Source: Pseudorhodoplanes sinuspersici (lineage in GTDB: Bacteria; Pseudomonadota; Alphaproteobacteria; Rhizobiales; Xanthobacteraceae). Taken from it: 64,000 bases of DNA. Positions within the stretch are counted from its first letter, which is position 1. Every line of letters begins with the position of its first letter. The notes beneath the pieces were generated by a model. The model was not told the origin of the DNA, ran no database searches, and was given only the letters and a program-made list of their open reading frames with translations. The stretch covers positions 4,148,501-4,212,500 of the forward strand of contig NZ_CP021112.1 of NCBI RefSeq assembly GCF_002119765.1. Reading direction: 5' to 3'. Positions 9,464 to 18,120 of this stretch are shown one piece after another. A program made the translations under genes and the position numbers.

Positions 9464-9805
9464 ATGGGCTGGTTCAAGCAAAAGCAGCCGGTGGTGCACG
9501 ATCTGAAGCCGGCGGATGTGGCGCGCGGGATCGCCGAAGGCCGCGTGCTGCTGGTTGATGTGCGCGAGCCGAACGAAGTAGCGATCGAAGCCTATCCGGA
9601 TGCCGTCGTCGTACCGCTGTCGTCGTTCGAGCCGACGGAGATACCAGATCCCCGTGGCCGACAGGTGGTGTTCGCCTGCCGCTCGGGACGCCGCTCCGTC
9701 ACCGCTGCACTCGCTGCGCAGGAAGCCGGCCTGCCGTACGACTCTCATCTTGAAGGCGGCATCTTGGCCTGGAAAGAGGCTGGACTGCCGACCAAAACCG
9801 GATAG
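9464..9805 (+). CDS. Single-domain rhodanese-like protein
   Basis: 113 residues from ATG 9464, which is preceded by GGGAG; upstream in-frame codons back to 9410 lack a binding site. One rhodanese domain covers almost the whole protein, with the structural motif LLVDVREPNEV and an active-site loop ACRSGRRS in which Cys72 would carry the persulfide. Such proteins transfer sulfane sulfur or act as persulfide sensors. No signal peptide is seen, so it is cytoplasmic. It lies 12 bases before a periplasmic binding-protein gene and could be co-transcribed with it, though a functional link is not obvious. Confidence 0.85.
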   Translation: MGWFKQKQPVVHDLKPADVARGIAEGRVLLVDVREPNEVAIEAYPDAVVVPLSSFEPTEIPDPRGRQVVFACRSGRRSVTAALAAQEAGLPYDSHLEGGILAWKEAGLPTKTG

Positions 9806-9817
9806 GCCGAAGAGACC

Positions 9818-10927
9818 ATGCGATCGACGCCGAAACTCGCGTCCGCTGTTGCGACAGCCGGGCTTGCGCTTGCCGCTTTTGTATGGCCCGCCGCCGCGCA
9901 AAAGGAGCGAATCCTCAACGTCTATAACTGGTCCGACTATATCGACCCGGCGGTGCTGCAGGACTTCACCAAGGAGACCGGCATCAAGGTCCGCTATGAC
10001 ACCTTCGATTCCAACGACACGCTGGAAGTGAAGCTGCTCACTGGCAGATCCGGCTACGATATCGTCGTGCCGACCGCGTATTTTCTCGAGCGCCAGATCA
10101 AGGCCGGGCTGTTCCAGAAGCTCGACAAGAGCAAGCTGCCGAACCTGCAGAATGTCTGGCCGGCCATTGCCGAACGGTTGGCGACATACGATCCGAATAA
10201 CAATTTCGCGGTCAACTATATGTGGGGCACCACCGGCATCGGCTACAACGTCAAGAAGGCGAAGGAGATCCTGGGCGGCGGCGTGCCGGATTCATGGGAC
10301 ATCGTGTTCAAGCCGGAAAATCTTGCGAAGTTCAAGGATTGCGGCGTGATGATGCTCGATTCCGCCGACGACATCATGCCGGCTGCGTTGCAGTATCTCG
10401 GTCTCAATCCCAACAGCACCAGTCAGGCCGATCTCGAAAAGGCGGCCGATTTGTTGAGTAAGGTACGGCCTTCCGTCCGCAAATTTCACTCGTCCGAATA
10501 CCTCACCGCACTCGCGACCGGCGAGATTTGTCTTGTCGTCGGCTGGTCTGGCGACATCAAGCAATCGCAGAAGCGCGCCGCCGAAGCCAAGGGCGGCGTC
10601 GAAGTCGGTTATGCGATCCCGAAGGGCGGCGCGCAGATGTGGTTCGACAATTTTGCGATCCCGAAGGATGCGAAAAACGTTACCGAAGCACATGCTTTCA
10701 TCGATTACATGATGCGTCCCGACATTGCGGCGAAGAACTCGAACTTTGTCGCCTATCCCAACGGCAATCTTGCCAGCCAGACGCTGATCGATCCGGTGGT
10801 GTTCAAGGACACGACGATCTATCCGGACGATGCGACGATGAAAAGTCTCTACACCGTCACCGCGCGCGATGCGAAGACGCAGCGGATCATGAACCGGCTG
10901 TGGACGCGCGTGAAGACGGGGAAATAA
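9818..10927 (+). CDS. Polyamine ABC transporter substrate-binding protein (PotF/PotD family)
   Basis: 369 residues with a clear signal peptide (MRSTPKLASAVATAG, cleavage near AAAQ). The mature start LNVYNWSDYIDPAVLQDFTKETGIKVRYDTFDS is the hallmark of PotF/PotD putrescine or spermidine binding proteins, and later segments such as TGEICLVVGWSGDI and VGYAIPKGGAQMWFDNFAIPKDA fit PotF. It would deliver polyamines to an inner-membrane ABC transporter. No PotG, PotH or PotI gene is next to it, so it is an orphan binding protein in this window. A short hairpin separates it from the convergent lpxXL gene. Confidence 0.88.
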   Translation: MRSTPKLASAVATAGLALAAFVWPAAAQKERILNVYNWSDYIDPAVLQDFTKETGIKVRYDTFDSNDTLEVKLLTGRSGYDIVVPTAYFLERQIKAGLFQKLDKSKLPNLQNVWPAIAERLATYDPNNNFAVNYMWGTTGIGYNVKKAKEILGGGVPDSWDIVFKPENLAKFKDCGVMMLDSADDIMPAALQYLGLNPNSTSQADLEKAADLLSKVRPSVRKFHSSEYLTALATGEICLVVGWSGDIKQSQKRAAEAKGGVEVGYAIPKGGAQMWFDNFAIPKDAKNVTEAHAFIDYMMRPDIAAKNSNFVAYPNGNLASQTLIDPVVFKDTTIYPDDATMKSLYTVTARDAKTQRIMNRLWTRVKTGK

Positions 10928-10935
10928 TGCCGAAG

Positions 10936-10957
10936 ACCCTCTCTGGAAGGAGAGGGT
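10936..10957. terminator. Hairpin between convergent genes
   Basis: ACCCTCTC and GAGAGGGT form a perfect 8-bp stem with a 6-base loop between the 3' ends of the PotF-like gene and lpxXL. There is no strong T-run on either side, so it could be a shared weak terminator or a repeat remnant. Confidence 0.4.
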
Positions 10958-10963
10958 GAAGAT

Positions 10964-11866
10964 TCACCGCCACCTGCGATGCAGCCATAGCCACTGGTCC
11001 GGATTCTCCCGGATCCAGCCTTCGACCACGTCGGTGATCTTCTGCATCGTGCCCTGTACGTCGATCTTGCCGTCGGCGTCGCGCACGGGCGGGACTTCCG
11101 GTGTCAGCTCGACGAAAAAACGGTGGTTGGGCTTGCGAACCACGCGCACGCCATGGATCGGGCATTCCACCTGCCGTGCCAGTCGCGCAATGAGCGGGTT
11201 GGCGTTGGTCTGCCGCCCGAAAAACGTCACCGGCACGCCGCGCACGTAATATTGGTCGACCAGCATGCCGACATGCAGGCCTTCCTGCAGCGCTTCGCCG
11301 GCTTTCAGCGCGCCATCAAGACCGGTCTTGATCAGCCGGCCCATATTCACGCCGCGGGTCGCCATCACCATGTCGGCGATCGCGCCGATATTTGGTGCGC
11401 GGTAAACCGCAGCGCTCGGCAGGTTATGAGCCGGGCCGGGCAGGGCCGGCATCTCCCAATTGGCCAGATGCGCCGCAAACACGAGCGCCGGCTTGCCATC
11501 ATCGCGCAACTGGATGAAGCGCTCCTCGGAAGCCGGATCGAAATCGATGTGGCTGCTGCCGCGATTGTCCGGATCGTGATCCCAGATGCGATCGAGATGT
11601 GCGAACTCGATGCCCAGACGTCCGAGATTGTCCCATACGCCGAGAAGGATGTCCTCGATCTCGGCGTCCGATTTCTCCGGGAAAGCCATCCGCAGGTTGT
11701 TGCGGCCGATCTTGTGCTCACGCAGCTTCGGTCCGACCTTGCGCATGACCTTGGCCGCAAAGTCCGACATGCGATGCGGATCGGTCCAGCGCAGCATCTT
11801 GATCAGGCCGACCGCGGCATTGCCGACGACCACATCGCGAACGGCGTTCGGAACGCGGATGCGCAT
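10964..11866 (-). CDS. lpxXL: Lipid A very-long-chain fatty acid acyltransferase (LpxL family, LpxXL)
   Basis: About 300 residues from ATG 11866 (an in-frame TTG sits one codon upstream). It belongs to the LpxL/HtrB lysophospholipid acyltransferase family: the catalytic HX4E motif is H-LANW-E at residues 133-138. In Rhizobiales LpxXL transfers 27-hydroxyoctacosanoate or similar from AcpXL to lipid A at the inner membrane. Assignment to this family member rather than ordinary LpxL is supported by the acpXL, fabZXL and fabF genes upstream on the same strand. It follows the dehydrogenase by 16 bases and is likely co-transcribed with it. Confidence 0.88.
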   Translation of the reverse strand: MRIRVPNAVRDVVVGNAAVGLIKMLRWTDPHRMSDFAAKVMRKVGPKLREHKIGRNNLRMAFPEKSDAEIEDILLGVWDNLGRLGIEFAHLDRIWDHDPDNRGSSHIDFDPASEERFIQLRDDGKPALVFAAHLANWEMPALPGPAHNLPSAAVYRAPNIGAIADMVMATRGVNMGRLIKTGLDGALKAGEALQEGLHVGMLVDQYYVRGVPVTFFGRQTNANPLIARLARQVECPIHGVRVVRKPNHRFFVELTPEVPPVRDADGKIDVQGTMQKITDVVEGWIRENPDQWLWLHRRWR

Positions 11867-11882
11867 CAATCAATCCGGCGGA

Positions 11883-12905
11883 TCACAGCGTCACAATCAC
11901 TTTGCCGAACACCTGCCGCGTTTCGAGGCGTTCGAGACCGCGCTCGAATTGCTCCAGCGGCACTTCCATGTCGATGACAGGCGTCAATCCCGCTGCCATC
12001 TTGTCGAGCCCTTCGGAGATGTTGCGCATGGTCGCGCCGAACGAGCCGAAGATCTTGTATTGCTGCTGGAACAGCTGCATCAGATTCATCTGCACCGTCG
12101 GCCCCGCGGTCGAGCCGCAGGTGACCAGCCGGCCGCCGCGCTTCAACACCAGCAGCGAACCGTTGAAGCCTTCGCCGCCGACATGTTCGAACACGACGTC
12201 GACGCCTTTCTTCGCCGTGAGCTTGCGCGTCACGCTCTCGAACCGGTCCTTGCGGTAATTGATGACGTGATCGGCCCCCAGCGCCTTGGCTTTCTCGATC
12301 TTGTTGTCGTCGCCGACGGTGGTGATGACCGTGCAGCCGATCGCCTTTGCCATCAAGATGGCGGCGGTGCCGATGCCTGAACCCGCGGCATGGACCAAAA
12401 TCGTTTCGCCCGGCTGCAGCTTGGCATTATCGAACAGCATGTGCTGGACGGTCGAATAGGCGACCGGCGTGCAGGCGGCGTCGCGCATCGATACGCCCTT
12501 CGGCACCGGGATGACCAGCCGCTCTTGCATGTTGACGATTTCGCGCGCGAAGCCGTCGACATGGAAGCCCATCACGCCGTTGACGTTTTCGCAGAGATTG
12601 TCGCGGCCTTCCTTGCAGGCCTTGCAGACGCCGCAGGTCAGCGCGCCATACATCACGACAGGGTCGCCGGCCGAAAAGCGCGTGACGCCATCGCCGACCG
12701 ACATCACTTCGCCGGCCGCCTCGACGCCGACAACCACGGGGAAAGCGCGCTTGGCGAAAGCCATGCCGCGATAGCCCCAGAGGTCGAGATGGTTGAGCCC
12801 CACCGCCTTGATGCGAATCTGTACCTCGCCGGCGCCAGGCGGAGGCGGCGGGGGGAGATCGACCAGGTCGAGCTTGCGGTCAGCAATCAGGGCGAGCGCA
12901 CGCAT
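11883..12905 (-). CDS. Zinc-type alcohol dehydrogenase-like oxidoreductase of the VLCFA-lipid A locus
   Basis: 340 residues of the medium-chain dehydrogenase/reductase family. An N-terminal GroES-like domain carries a structural-zinc cysteine cluster CGVCKACKEGRDNLC; the Rossmann domain has HAAGSGIGTAAILMAKAIG. In rhizobia a dehydrogenase of this type is a constant member of the acpXL cluster and is needed for normal very-long-chain acyl synthesis, perhaps as an enoyl or keto reductase. Here it follows an MFS gene by about 80 bases and precedes lpxXL by 16 bases. The substrate cannot be read from sequence, and the catalytic zinc ligands look incomplete compared with classical alcohol dehydrogenases. 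Confidence 0.85.
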   Translation of the reverse strand: MRALALIADRKLDLVDLPPPPPPGAGEVQIRIKAVGLNHLDLWGYRGMAFAKRAFPVVVGVEAAGEVMSVGDGVTRFSAGDPVVMYGALTCGVCKACKEGRDNLCENVNGVMGFHVDGFAREIVNMQERLVIPVPKGVSMRDAACTPVAYSTVQHMLFDNAKLQPGETILVHAAGSGIGTAAILMAKAIGCTVITTVGDDNKIEKAKALGADHVINYRKDRFESVTRKLTAKKGVDVVFEHVGGEGFNGSLLVLKRGGRLVTCGSTAGPTVQMNLMQLFQQQYKIFGSFGATMRNISEGLDKMAAGLTPVIDMEVPLEQFERGLERLETRQVFGKVIVTL

Positions 12906-12986
12906 CAGCGCTGGTCTCCGGTCATGGGCGGGAAGGGTTTCGGGCGCTTTGCCTATCGCCCGTATGCGGGCGGCGTCAACCCGCTT

Positions 12987-14231
12987 CTAGTCCTGCACTT
13001 CGGGCGCGGCCGCCGCTTCGTGGGCCAGCGGCGCGGCCTGCGGGGCCAGGATATCGAAGGTCCGCTCCTGGCGTTCCGGCGGTGCCGTCGTCCGGGTCCG
13101 GTAGACCGCGACGATGGCCAGCACCAAGCCGGCACAGGCCATCATGTACAAAATGCCGTCGATGCTGTGACGCTGGATCAGGACCGAGCCGAGGAGGGGG
13201 CCGAGCACGGAACCGATGCCGCTCGCCAGCAGGAGGCGGCCGCTGACGGCGACGATGCTGTCGGCCGGCATCCGGTCATGCGCATGGGCGACGCTCACCG
13301 GGTAGATGGTCGACATCAGACCACCGAACAATGCTGCGACCGGCAGGATCACGCCCAGGATAGGGGGGAGCCGTAGCATGATGACGGCCGTGATCATCAG
13401 GCCGGCGCCAAGGACCGCTACGACGATCCGGCGGTCGAAACGATCGGAGATCCGGCCGATCGGAACCTGGAAGGCGAGGCCGCCGAGGACAGCCGCCAGC
13501 ATGAACAGCCCAATGGTCCCACGATCGACATTCTCGTCCTGCATCCAGGCTGGGACGAGGGTATAGAACGCGCCGCTGATGAAGCCGCTTAACAACGCGC
13601 CTGCGACCGCAACCGGCGCTTCACGCGACAATTGTCCATAGGGGAGAAATGCGGTCGCAATGATCTGGGGCTGTTCGGCACGCGTCATGCTGACCAGCAC
13701 CAGGGCAATGGCGAACAGCACAATGACGATATTGAACGGTCCCGCGGTTTCGATCTCGACCCGGCTGATCAGCAATTGCCCAAGCGCGAGCGCTGCGAAA
13801 CAACCGACCATGTAGATGGAAAAAACACGGCCACGCTCTGTTGGATCTGCCTTGGCGTTCAGCCAGCTTTCCGTTGTGACAAAGAGGCCGGCGCAACCAA
13901 AGCCAATGATCGCCCGTAGAATGGCCCAGGGCGCTGGTTGTTCCATGAGGGCCATGGCCGCTGTCGCAGCGATGACGATGCCGCCGAAGGCCGCATAGAC
14001 GCGGATATGTCCGAATCTTTCGATGATGTTTTTGCAAAACAGCGCGCCGAGGGTGAAACCGGCGAAGTAACTGCTCAGGACCACACCCGCGACGAGTCCG
14101 TCGAAATCGGCAAGTGCGACGCGGAGCGCGAAAAAAGTTCCAAAAAATCCGATCGCGAGTTGTACGGTGCTGGTCGCGACGATGAGTGTACCAATTTGCG
14201 CTTTGGCTTTGACGGACTGGCCAGATTGCAT
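12987..14231 (-). CDS. MFS transporter inserted in the VLCFA-lipid A locus
   Basis: 414 residues from ATG 14231, chosen because AGGTGG precedes it; frames extending to 14318 would run through an inverted repeat. Twelve hydrophobic helices are apparent, with a central charged loop. The motif ESWLNAKADPTERGRVFSIYMVG and a C-terminal Ala/Pro/Glu tail resemble YcaD-type MFS proteins. The substrate is unknown. It separates fabF1XL from the dehydrogenase and lpxXL, is bounded upstream by a strong terminator-like hairpin, and has its own structured promoter region, so it appears to be a separate transcription unit that may read through into the dehydrogenase and lpxXL. Confidence 0.85.
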   Translation of the reverse strand: MQSGQSVKAKAQIGTLIVATSTVQLAIGFFGTFFALRVALADFDGLVAGVVLSSYFAGFTLGALFCKNIIERFGHIRVYAAFGGIVIAATAAMALMEQPAPWAILRAIIGFGCAGLFVTTESWLNAKADPTERGRVFSIYMVGCFAALALGQLLISRVEIETAGPFNIVIVLFAIALVLVSMTRAEQPQIIATAFLPYGQLSREAPVAVAGALLSGFISGAFYTLVPAWMQDENVDRGTIGLFMLAAVLGGLAFQVPIGRISDRFDRRIVVAVLGAGLMITAVIMLRLPPILGVILPVAALFGGLMSTIYPVSVAHAHDRMPADSIVAVSGRLLLASGIGSVLGPLLGSVLIQRHSIDGILYMMACAGLVLAIVAVYRTRTTAPPERQERTFDILAPQAAPLAHEAAAAPEVQD

Positions 14232-14243
14232 TGCACCACCTGA

Positions 14244-14321
14244 CCAGTGTCGTGGTTCAGAAATTCGCTTTATTAGTCGCGGCGAGTCTTTCAAGCGAAT
14301 TTCTGAACCAAACGACACTGG
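14244..14321. repeat. Long inverted repeat upstream of the MFS gene
   Basis: The left arm (14244-14270, 27 bases) begins CCAGTGTCGTGGTTCAGAAA and the right arm (14293-14321, 29 bases) is its reverse complement except for a two-base insertion. The spacer is 22 bases. The left arm ends 12 bases upstream of the MFS start codon. The element could be an operator pair, a promoter-proximal mRNA structure or a small mobile repeat; nothing in the sequence decides between these. Confidence 0.85.
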
Positions 14322-14512
14322 AATGTTGAATTTGCCAGTATCCCATCGAATCCGATGTTCGCTCCCGAGGGCGCTGCAAAATCAAGCGAACCTCGGATTC
14401 GGGACACTAGGCAGCCAATGCATTGTCGCTCACGTCCGGCTGCGCGCGTCAGTATCGCCGCAACTGTATCAATATCGTGGTGAGAGCCGCAAAAATTCCA
14501 GAAAAGTCACAT

Positions 14513-14539
14513 CGTGCCGTCCTCAGAGAGGACGGCACG
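14513..14539 (-). terminator. Rho-independent terminator after fabF1XL
   Basis: A perfect 12-bp stem (CGTGCCGTCCTC with GAGGACGGCACG) and a 3-base loop lie 34 bases beyond the fabF1XL stop. Read on the minus strand the stem is followed by GACTTTTCTGG and a further T-run, fitting an intrinsic terminator. It would end the acpXL-fabF1XL message before the MFS gene. Confidence 0.75.
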
Positions 14540-14573
14540 GCAACAGGTCAGAACGGTGCAGTGATGTGACGCG

Positions 14574-15848
14574 TTACGCCGGCTCACCGGTGACGACGAC
14601 GCAGGTATTCTGCCCGCCGAAGCCAAAGGAGTTGGAAATCACCCGCCGCACCTTGGCGTCGCGTGCGACATTTGGCACGACGTCCAGCGGGATGGCCGGA
14701 TCAGGGACTGCATAATTGATGGTCGGCGGGATGCGCTGATTGATGATGGTCAGCGCCGAGACCACAGCCTCGATCGCGCCGGCCGCCGTCAGCGTGTGGC
14801 CGATCATCGACTTGTTAGACGAAATCGGAATGCCCTTCAGCCGCTCGCCGAACACGGTCGAGACGCCGAGATATTCCATCTTGTCATTCTCGGGTGTCGA
14901 GGTGCCATGCGCGTTGATGTAGTCGACGTCTTCCGGCGTCACACCGGCATCGTCGAGCGCCCTGCGCATGCAGGAGATCACCGGCTTGCCGTCGGGGCTC
15001 GATCGCGTGCGGTGGAAATTGTCGGCCTTCTCGCCGACGCCCTCGACGACGGCGAGAATTTTCGCCCCGCGCGCCACCGCATGATCGTAGCTTTCCAGCA
15101 CGACAGCGCCCGCGCCTTCCGCCAGCACAAAGCCGTCGCGGTTCTTGGAGAAGGGGCGCGACGCGCCTTGCGGCGCCGTATTGTTGGTCGAAAGAGCCGA
15201 GAGCAATGAGAAGCGCACGACGGACTCAGCGGTGATCGATCCGTCCGCGCCGATCGCAAGCGCCGCCTCGCATTCGCCCCGTTGAATGGCTTCGACGCCG
15301 AGCTGGATCGCCGTTGCGCCCGAGGCGCAGGCTGTGGTCAGCGAGATCGGCGAGCCCTTGGTGCCGAAATGCTCGGCGAGCCGTTCCGGTACGACACCGT
15401 ATTTCGATGCTTCGTAGAAGGAGCTGAATTCAGGTTTGGTCGCGACACGGACAAGATCGGCATATTCGATCTTCTCGTTGGTGCCGGAGGCGGCGGCGAG
15501 CGCATAGCGCTGCGACCATTCGATTTCGAGCGGCGGGAAGGCCAGGAAGAACGGGCCGGGGAAATCGCCCTTGCCGATGCCGGATTCCTCGATCGCTTCA
15601 GTGCCGGCAAGACGCGCGAGCTTTTCCGAAAGCTCGGACGACACCATGCCGTCCTCATAGACGTGATCGACGGCACCAGCGATGGTGGTACGCAGGCCTT
15701 CGGTTGCAAATCGTGTGATGGACCGGATGCCGGATTCGCCCGCGGTGAGACGCTGCCAGTTATCTTCCTTGCCGGTGCCAAGCGGGGAGACGATGCCCAT
15801 CCCGGTGATGACGACGACCGGACGGCCTTTCTTGTCGCGCAATGCCAT
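14574..15848 (-). CDS. fabF1XL: Beta-ketoacyl-ACP synthase for very-long-chain fatty acids (FabF1XL)
   Basis: 424 residues with the complete FabF/KASII catalytic set: nucleophile Cys174 in TTACASG, His314 in INAHGTST and His351 in SMIGHTLTAAG. It would condense malonyl units with acyl-AcpXL during elongation to C26-C28 chains for lipid A. It starts 3 bases after the stop of the upstream FabF-like gene, so the two are translationally close and probably act as a pair. The active-site triad is intact only in this member. A terminator-like hairpin follows the gene. Confidence 0.9.
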   Translation of the reverse strand: MALRDKKGRPVVVITGMGIVSPLGTGKEDNWQRLTAGESGIRSITRFATEGLRTTIAGAVDHVYEDGMVSSELSEKLARLAGTEAIEESGIGKGDFPGPFFLAFPPLEIEWSQRYALAAASGTNEKIEYADLVRVATKPEFSSFYEASKYGVVPERLAEHFGTKGSPISLTTACASGATAIQLGVEAIQRGECEAALAIGADGSITAESVVRFSLLSALSTNNTAPQGASRPFSKNRDGFVLAEGAGAVVLESYDHAVARGAKILAVVEGVGEKADNFHRTRSSPDGKPVISCMRRALDDAGVTPEDVDYINAHGTSTPENDKMEYLGVSTVFGERLKGIPISSNKSMIGHTLTAAGAIEAVVSALTIINQRIPPTINYAVPDPAIPLDVVPNVARDAKVRRVISNSFGFGGQNTCVVVTGEPA

Positions 15849-15851
15849 GCT

Positions 15852-17039
15852 TCACCCCACACGTTCGATCAGCGCCAATCCCTCGCCGCGCCAGTGACCG
15901 ACCGAGGTCACAACGGCCTGGGAAATACCGCCTGCTGGCGCATCGCCCGTGTCGCCACTGCCGGACGCCGGAAACAGCGTGCCCTTGCGCACAGCCTGGC
16001 AGCCGATGGCGATATTGGCAAGAAACTGCGCCTCCATCCCGTTGCCGATATAGGTGGTCGTGGCGCGGACCGGGAGACCGATCTCGGACAAAACCTTGCG
16101 CTCTTCGGAAGTTGCCGGCTCGGCCCCGGAGGCGCCGGAAATGACCACGGCGCTATCGCGGTTCACCGCGTTTTCGAGGCTCGACCATTCGGCCTGCAGC
16201 GTGGCTGCGGTATCGCCGGGCTTGCGGGGGTTGCGGTTGGACAACACGCGCGAGAGCTTGGCGATCGGTTTGGCGCCGCGTTTCTCTGCGTGCTCGCGGC
16301 TCTCCAGCACGACAAAGGCGCCCATCGCGGCAAGCGCCAGCGCGCCATTGGGGCCACGATCCCAGACGGGACGGAATGGCGCTTCCAGCAGCGGCGTTCC
16401 GAGCCGGAACAGCAGCACCAGATCCCAGCGTGTGCCGTTATAGGCGCCGCCGACAAGGCTGATGTCGCTTTGCCCGGCCGCGATACGCGCATGGGCGATG
16501 TTCAGTGCATCGGCGCCGGACGCTTCCTCGCCCATGAAGGTGCGCGAGGAGCCGACCACGCCATGCACCAGCGAAATATTCCCGGCGAGAAGATTGGGAA
16601 GCTGAGCCAGAAAGAGGGTGGGGCGCAGGTCGCTCATCAGCCGTTCGTTGACGAACGCGTCGCGCTTCTCAGCGTTGCGCACATCCGTGAGGATCGCGGT
16701 ATCGACTGTCACGTCGCGCTCGCCGCCGCCGGCGGCGACGATCATGTCGGTCCTGTCGAGGATCTCGGTATTCTTGGCGACGCCGGCATCGGTCAGCGCG
16801 AGGCCTGCGGCATAAACGCCGATGCGCTGCCATGCTTCCATCTGCCGCTGATCCCTTTTGGGAATCTGCGTATCGTATTCAATCGGACCAACGGGGAAGG
16901 TGATGTAAGGCGCAAACGTCTTGTCGTCGTACGCGGGCGTTCCGCCGGCCATCAGCTTGTCCCAATGCTGATCGAGCCCTTCGCCAAGCGCAGAGACAAG
17001 ACCAATACCGGTAATCCAGACGTCGTGACGATCGCTCAC
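15852..17039 (-). CDS. fabF2XL: Catalytically degenerate FabF homologue (FabF2XL), chain-length-factor-like
   Basis: 395 residues with an overall thiolase/KAS fold (VWITGIGLVSALGEG at the N-terminus). All three catalytic residues appear to be lost: the nucleophile position is Glu172 (GEEASG in place of ACASG), the first His motif is replaced by SGASGAEPATSEE, and the second His is Asn in YIGNGMEAQF. This recalls the KSbeta or chain-length-factor subunit of aromatic polyketide synthases, which pairs with an active KSalpha. Position between fabZXL and fabF1XL matches fabF2XL of rhizobial acpXL clusters. A structural role setting chain length is my inference. Confidence 0.85.
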   Translation of the reverse strand: MSDRHDVWITGIGLVSALGEGLDQHWDKLMAGGTPAYDDKTFAPYITFPVGPIEYDTQIPKRDQRQMEAWQRIGVYAAGLALTDAGVAKNTEILDRTDMIVAAGGGERDVTVDTAILTDVRNAEKRDAFVNERLMSDLRPTLFLAQLPNLLAGNISLVHGVVGSSRTFMGEEASGADALNIAHARIAAGQSDISLVGGAYNGTRWDLVLLFRLGTPLLEAPFRPVWDRGPNGALALAAMGAFVVLESREHAEKRGAKPIAKLSRVLSNRNPRKPGDTAATLQAEWSSLENAVNRDSAVVISGASGAEPATSEERKVLSEIGLPVRATTTYIGNGMEAQFLANIAIGCQAVRKGTLFPASGSGDTGDAPAGGISQAVVTSVGHWRGEGLALIERVG

Positions 17040-17082
17040 TGAAACACGCTAATCCTTGAACGCACTCCGATGCCGTCCGGCA

Positions 17083-17568
17083 TCATGATTTGCTGTCGAC
17101 CTTGCGGAAATCGTCGAGCGGAAAATCGAGCTGCCTGGCCCAGGTGACCATGGTGTTCTGGAATTCCGGGCTTGGGTAGGGGATGATCCGGTAGGTCAGG
17201 CGGGCATCGGCAATCGCCGTCGTGCCGGATTTGATTTTTCCGTCAGCAATGGCGAAACCTGATCCGTCGTGAATGATCTTGCCCTCGGTCGAAAGCTCCA
17301 TGCCGGGAAACACGGCGCCGCGGACTTTCGCTTCCTTCACGCCGGCGAGAACCGGCAAGCCGGTAAAGCCGGTGATGGCGCTGACGAGCCAGCCGCAGGT
17401 CTGTGCCATATTCTCGATCAAGAGGACGCCCGGCATCAGCGGATAGCCGGGGAAATGCCCTTCAAAGACCGGGCTTTCCATCGGCACCTTGCTCTCGGTG
17501 CGAATCCAGCGCTCGTCGGCTTTCACCTCGACGAAGCGGTCCAGCATCTGGAAATATTCAAGCCGCAT
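17083..17568 (-). CDS. fabZXL: 3-hydroxyacyl-ACP dehydratase (FabZXL)
   Basis: 161 residues of the hot-dog fold. The FabZ active-site motif is present: His38 in FEGHFPGYPLMPG and Glu52 in LIENMAQ. Ordinary FabZ is usually about 150 residues; the C-terminal extension here ends in a Lys/Ser-rich tail. It would dehydrate 3-hydroxyacyl-AcpXL intermediates. It lies between acpXL and fabF2XL on the minus strand with 43 bases to the next gene, consistent with one operon. Confidence 0.9.
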   Translation of the reverse strand: MRLEYFQMLDRFVEVKADERWIRTESKVPMESPVFEGHFPGYPLMPGVLLIENMAQTCGWLVSAITGFTGLPVLAGVKEAKVRGAVFPGMELSTEGKIIHDGSGFAIADGKIKSGTTAIADARLTYRIIPYPSPEFQNTMVTWARQLDFPLDDFRKVDSKS

Positions 17569-17629
17569 GGACGCCTGCCCCGTGTTGGAAGGACAATGAG
17601 GCGCAACTGGTCTTCGTCATCCGCCCGTC

Positions 17630-17914
17630 TCAGGCAGAGTTTTTCGCCGCGATCAATTCGTCGATGCGGGCGCACAGATTTTTCAGGACGAAATACTGAT
17701 CCGTCGTCGCCTGACCGTCATTGATCTGCTGGGTCCATTGCTCCAGAGGCAGCTTGATCCCAAAGGCTTTGTCGATCGCAAAGGCGATATCCAGAAAATC
17801 GAGGCTGTCGATTTTCAGATCGTCGATGGCATGGCTTTCCGGCGTGATCGTATCGCGGGGAATATCGCACGTCTCGGCAATGATATCGGCGACTTTATCG
17901 AAAGTGGTGGACAT
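17630..17914 (-). CDS. acpXL: Specialised acyl carrier protein AcpXL
   Basis: 94 residues from ATG 17914; a TTG four codons upstream opens the frame but lacks support. The phosphopantetheine attachment motif is DSLDF with Ser37. It is longer than housekeeping AcpP (about 78) and has the extra C-terminal segment ([24 protein letters not shown]) typical of AcpXL, which carries the C26-C28 hydroxy-acyl chain transferred to lipid A. It heads the minus-strand locus and is divergent from the membrane hydrolase gene, leaving about 200 bases for the promoters. Confidence 0.93.
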   Translation of the reverse strand: MSTTFDKVADIIAETCDIPRDTITPESHAIDDLKIDSLDFLDIAFAIDKAFGIKLPLEQWTQQINDGQATTDQYFVLKNLCARIDELIAAKNSA

Positions 17915-18120
17915 CTGTGCTCTCAAGGATCACGGGCAGGCGGCTGTCAGCCCAGGGAAGGGGACGGCTAGAGTCTGCCGTTTTTGGGATTTGAAGCCCT
18001 ATAGCGAAGGCGGGGCGCAAGTTCAACGGCGCCGCGTCATCCGCGGCTTTCTGTGCCCCTCCCTTGTGCAAAGGGGCCCAATTTCCTAACCAGCAGGTCG
18101 CCTTCCGGCGGCGGTGGACG

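Noticed and set aside
15282-17042. Long 586-residue plus-strand frame antisense to the two FabF genes
   Set aside because: It is a shadow: high-GC coding on the minus strand produces long open complements. The minus-strand products are clear KAS family proteins.
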